DNA from: Verrucomicrobiota bacterium
Lineage (GTDB): Bacteria; Verrucomicrobiota; Verrucomicrobiia; Methylacidiphilales; Verrucolacustridaceae
NCBI GenBank assembly: GCA_010031845.1
Contig: RGYX01000040.1
Coordinates: 1 to 7,275 of the forward strand
DNA length: 7,275 bases
Direction of reading: 5' to 3'
Shown here: one piece after another, positions 5,427 through 7,275 of the stretch
Numbering within the stretch: position 1 is the stretch's first letter
Layout: the number at the start of each line of letters is the position of its first letter
Made by a program: the position numbers and the translations under genes
Notes under the pieces: model-generated
The model's database searches: none
Seen by the model: only the letters and a program-made list of their open reading frames with translations
What the model was told of the DNA's origin: nothing

Positions 5427-6683
5427 ATGACAGGTCAGCCCCTCCCGGGCTTCCGGGATTTTTACCCGCCCGAACACGCATCCCTTCGCGGAATTTTCTC
5501 GGCGTGGAGGGAGGCTTCACGGCGAAGCGGATTTTCTGAATATGAGGGGCCCGAACTCGAGTCACTGGAGCTTTATACGGAAAAATCCGGGGATGAAATT
5601 GTGGGTCAGTTGTACCATTTTAAGGACAAAGGGGACCGGGAGGTGGCGTTACGCCCGGAAATGACTCCCACCTTCGCCCGGATGGTGGCCGGACAACATC
5701 GGAATTACAAAAAACCGATCAAGTGGTTCAGTATTCCGCGTTTGTTCCGTTATGAGAGACCGCAACGAGGTCGTCACCGGGAGCATTATCAATGGAATTG
5801 TGACATTGTCGGGGAGAGAAGTCCCTGCGCGGAAGCGGAATTGATCGCCACCTTATGTCTGGGGTTGTCGTTGCTTGGGCTGGGTTCCAAGGATGTGGTG
5901 GTGAAGATGAGCGATCGGGGTTGGTGGGACCGCTTCCTTGAGAAGCATGGGGTGAAGGAGGAGAACAAACCCGGGGTTTTGAGGGTATTGGACCGTTTGG
6001 AAGGAGCCACACCGGAACAGAGAAAAGAAAAACTTGGCGCGTTAGCCAAGCCCGTGGAGGAGGCTTGGGAGGGAAATGTGCACGATTCCGAGGCTCTGGG
6101 TGAAATCAAAAGTGCGCTCGGGAAGATGGGATACGGAAATTGGTGTGAAACGGATTTCCGGATCGTCCGGGGATTGGCTTACTACACTGGGGTGGTTTTT
6201 GAGGTACACGACCGTGCGGGCAAGCTGAGGGCGGTGGCCGGAGGGGGGCGTTATGATGACCTGTTGAAAAAACTGGGCGGGGAGGATCTTCCGGCCACGG
6301 GCTTTGGCATGGGTGACGCGGTGTTGGGCGAACTTCTTCGCGATAAAAAAATCGAGTCGGGAAAACAGGAGGGGGCGGATTTATTTGTGGTGGCGGAGGG
6401 TGCGGAAAAAGATTTGGCGCTGTCCATGGTGGGCAGTCTTCGTCGGGCGGGTTTTGCCGTCGATTATGAACCGGGATTCCCCAAATGGGGCAAGCAACTG
6501 GAATTGGCGGAGGCAAAAGGCGCGCGCTGGGCCCTGCTGGTGGGGCGGGAAGCGAAGGATGGAAAAGTGGGTTTCAAGGAGATTTCCACCCGGCGTCAAG
6601 GGGAAGCACGATGGATCGGGCAAAAGGACGGATCGATTTGCCTTGAGCCCAGCCCGGGGGATTGGGCGAAGGTATTAGCCTGA
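5427..6683 (+). CDS. hisS: Histidyl-tRNA synthetase
   Basis: Class II enzyme that charges tRNA-His, 418 residues, normal length. N-terminal 'GFRDFYPPE' (8-16) is the family signature; '[14 protein letters not shown]' (74-87) lies in the histidine and ATP site. Motif 2 is '[20 protein letters not shown]' (105-124). The HisA motif reads '[12 protein letters not shown]' (248-259), with R248 equal to the catalytic Arg, but Ala251 where most HisRS have Asp. HisB is 'GGGRYD' (272-277), and motif 3 is '[10 protein letters not shown]' (291-300). The anticodon-binding domain spans about 315-418 ('[15 protein letters not shown]', '[19 protein letters not shown]'). Start ATG 5427 is fixed by GGAG at 5416-5419, seven bases upstream, which lies in a hairpin. 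The stop TGA shares its A with the aspS ATG, implying an operon with translational coupling. Confidence 0.97.
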   Translation: MTGQPLPGFRDFYPPEHASLRGIFSAWREASRRSGFSEYEGPELESLELYTEKSGDEIVGQLYHFKDKGDREVALRPEMTPTFARMVAGQHRNYKKPIKWFSIPRLFRYERPQRGRHREHYQWNCDIVGERSPCAEAELIATLCLGLSLLGLGSKDVVVKMSDRGWWDRFLEKHGVKEENKPGVLRVLDRLEGATPEQRKEKLGALAKPVEEAWEGNVHDSEALGEIKSALGKMGYGNWCETDFRIVRGLAYYTGVVFEVHDRAGKLRAVAGGGRYDDLLKKLGGEDLPATGFGMGDAVLGELLRDKKIESGKQEGADLFVVAEGAEKDLALSMVGSLRRAGFAVDYEPGFPKWGKQLELAEAKGARWALLVGREAKDGKVGFKEISTRRQGEARWIGQKDGSICLEPSPGDWAKVLA

Positions 6684-7275
6684 TGAAACGAACGCACAGT
6701 TGCGGGGCGCTCCGGATGGGGCAAGCGGGCCAAGAGGTTCACCTGGCCGGTTGGGTCTCCGGAAGACGGGATCATGGGGGGGTGATCTTTATCGATCTCC
6801 GGGACCGGGAAGGGGTGACCCAGATCGTTTTCAATCCGGCGTTGGCCCCGGAGGTTTCCACATCAGCCCACGCCCTGCGCTCGGAGTTCGTGGTGCATAT
6901 CACGGGCAAGGTCTCCCCGCGGCCCGAGGGAACGAAAAACACCACTTTGGCGACAGGGGAAATCGAAGTATTGGCCTCCGGTTTGCAGGTACTGAACCCA
7001 AGTGAAACGCCACCCTTTCCCCTGGATGAAGAGGGAGTGAACGAGGATTTGCGTTTACGTTACCGTTATCTGGATCTGCGGCGGCCGGCGATGGCGGAAG
7101 CGCTCCGCGCGCGGCATCGGGCGGCCCTGGCCGTCCGGCGGTATATGGATGAGAGGGGGTTCTACGAAATTGAGACCCCGGTGCTGTTCAAGAGCACGCC
7201 GGAGGGGGCGAGGGAGTATCTGGTTCCTTCCCGTCTTAATCCGGGAAAATTTTATGCTCTTCCCCAGTCCCCGCA
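6683..7275 (+). CDS. aspS: Aspartyl-tRNA synthetase, N-terminal part (cut by window edge), probably non-discriminating
   Basis: 197 codons are present; the rest, including motifs 2 and 3 and most of the catalytic domain, lies to the right. The N-terminal OB-fold anticodon-binding domain is complete: 'CGALRMG', '[21 protein letters not shown]' region (about 21-41), '[11 protein letters not shown]', 'ATGEIEVL'. Catalytic-domain entry reads '[13 protein letters not shown]' (123-135), motif 1 lies near '[11 protein letters not shown]' (158-168), and the Asp/AMP site begins with '[14 protein letters not shown]' (171-184) and 'FYALPQSP'. H31 and G83 match the pair linked to non-discriminating AspRS. 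The ATG overlaps the hisS stop by one base (TGATG); GAAGG at 6668-6672, ten bases upstream, may serve as Shine-Dalgarno. There is no stop before the window ends. Confidence 0.96.
   Translation, partial: MKRTHSCGALRMGQAGQEVHLAGWVSGRRDHGGVIFIDLRDREGVTQIVFNPALAPEVSTSAHALRSEFVVHITGKVSPRPEGTKNTTLATGEIEVLASGLQVLNPSETPPFPLDEEGVNEDLRLRYRYLDLRRPAMAEALRARHRAALAVRRYMDERGFYEIETPVLFKSTPEGAREYLVPSRLNPGKFYALPQSP

Noticed and set aside
6700..7005. 101-codon plus-strand ORF at the right end
   Set aside because: It is an out-of-frame reading of aspS, whose own frame gives continuous AspRS sequence to the window edge.
1..7275. Defence system, mobile element, CRISPR array or biosynthetic cluster
   Set aside because: All seven genes are housekeeping or single-protein families; no transposase, integrase, nuclease-toxin pair, direct-repeat array or composition break is visible.

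Overview
The window looks like chromosomal housekeeping DNA from a GC-rich bacterium, most likely Verrucomicrobiota. That placement rests on recognition, not a database search. The clearest pointers are a membrane-anchored protein that joins a PA14-like region containing the verrucomicrobial 'MYDLK...TQIFIP...IHYKGRF' pattern to a C-terminal lectin-like module seen in many verrucomicrobial exported proteins, and an RNase HIII. No tRNA or rRNA gene, CRISPR array, insertion sequence, phage gene or attachment site is visible. Coding density is very high: the only noncoding stretches are about 94, 32 and 28 bases.

Layout. (1) 27-953 (+) encodes a cyclic-nucleotide-binding domain followed by a divergent FHA-like domain; its frame is open to the left edge, so it may start outside the window. 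(2) It converges with, and overlaps by 11 bases, a minus-strand gene at 943-2973 for the large PA14/lectin-like membrane protein. (3) Upstream of that on the minus strand lies mutY (3006-4010), 32 bases away and probably co-transcribed with it. (4) rnhC (RNase HIII, 4009-4953, +) diverges from mutY, and the two ATG codons share one CATG palindrome. (5) After the only AT-rich spacer come an HU/IHF-family gene (5048-5398), hisS (5427-6683) and aspS (6683 to beyond the right edge), in tight order: 28 bases, then a one-base overlap.

How the genes work together. mutY and rnhC both protect the genome, against 8-oxoG:A mispairs and against RNA in DNA. The right-hand cluster links a nucleoid protein to two class II aminoacyl-tRNA synthetases. 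The AspRS carries His31 and Gly83, the pair associated with non-discriminating AspRS, which predicts tRNA-dependent asparagine formation through GatCAB. An 8-bp GC hairpin covers the hisS Shine-Dalgarno and may couple hisS translation to the gene before it.

I see no convincing novel multi-gene system. The items most worth following up are the cNMP-FHA fusion, the PA14/lectin-like surface protein, the interlocked mutY/rnhC starts with a six-codon leader ORF, the hisS hairpin and the AspRS specificity signature.
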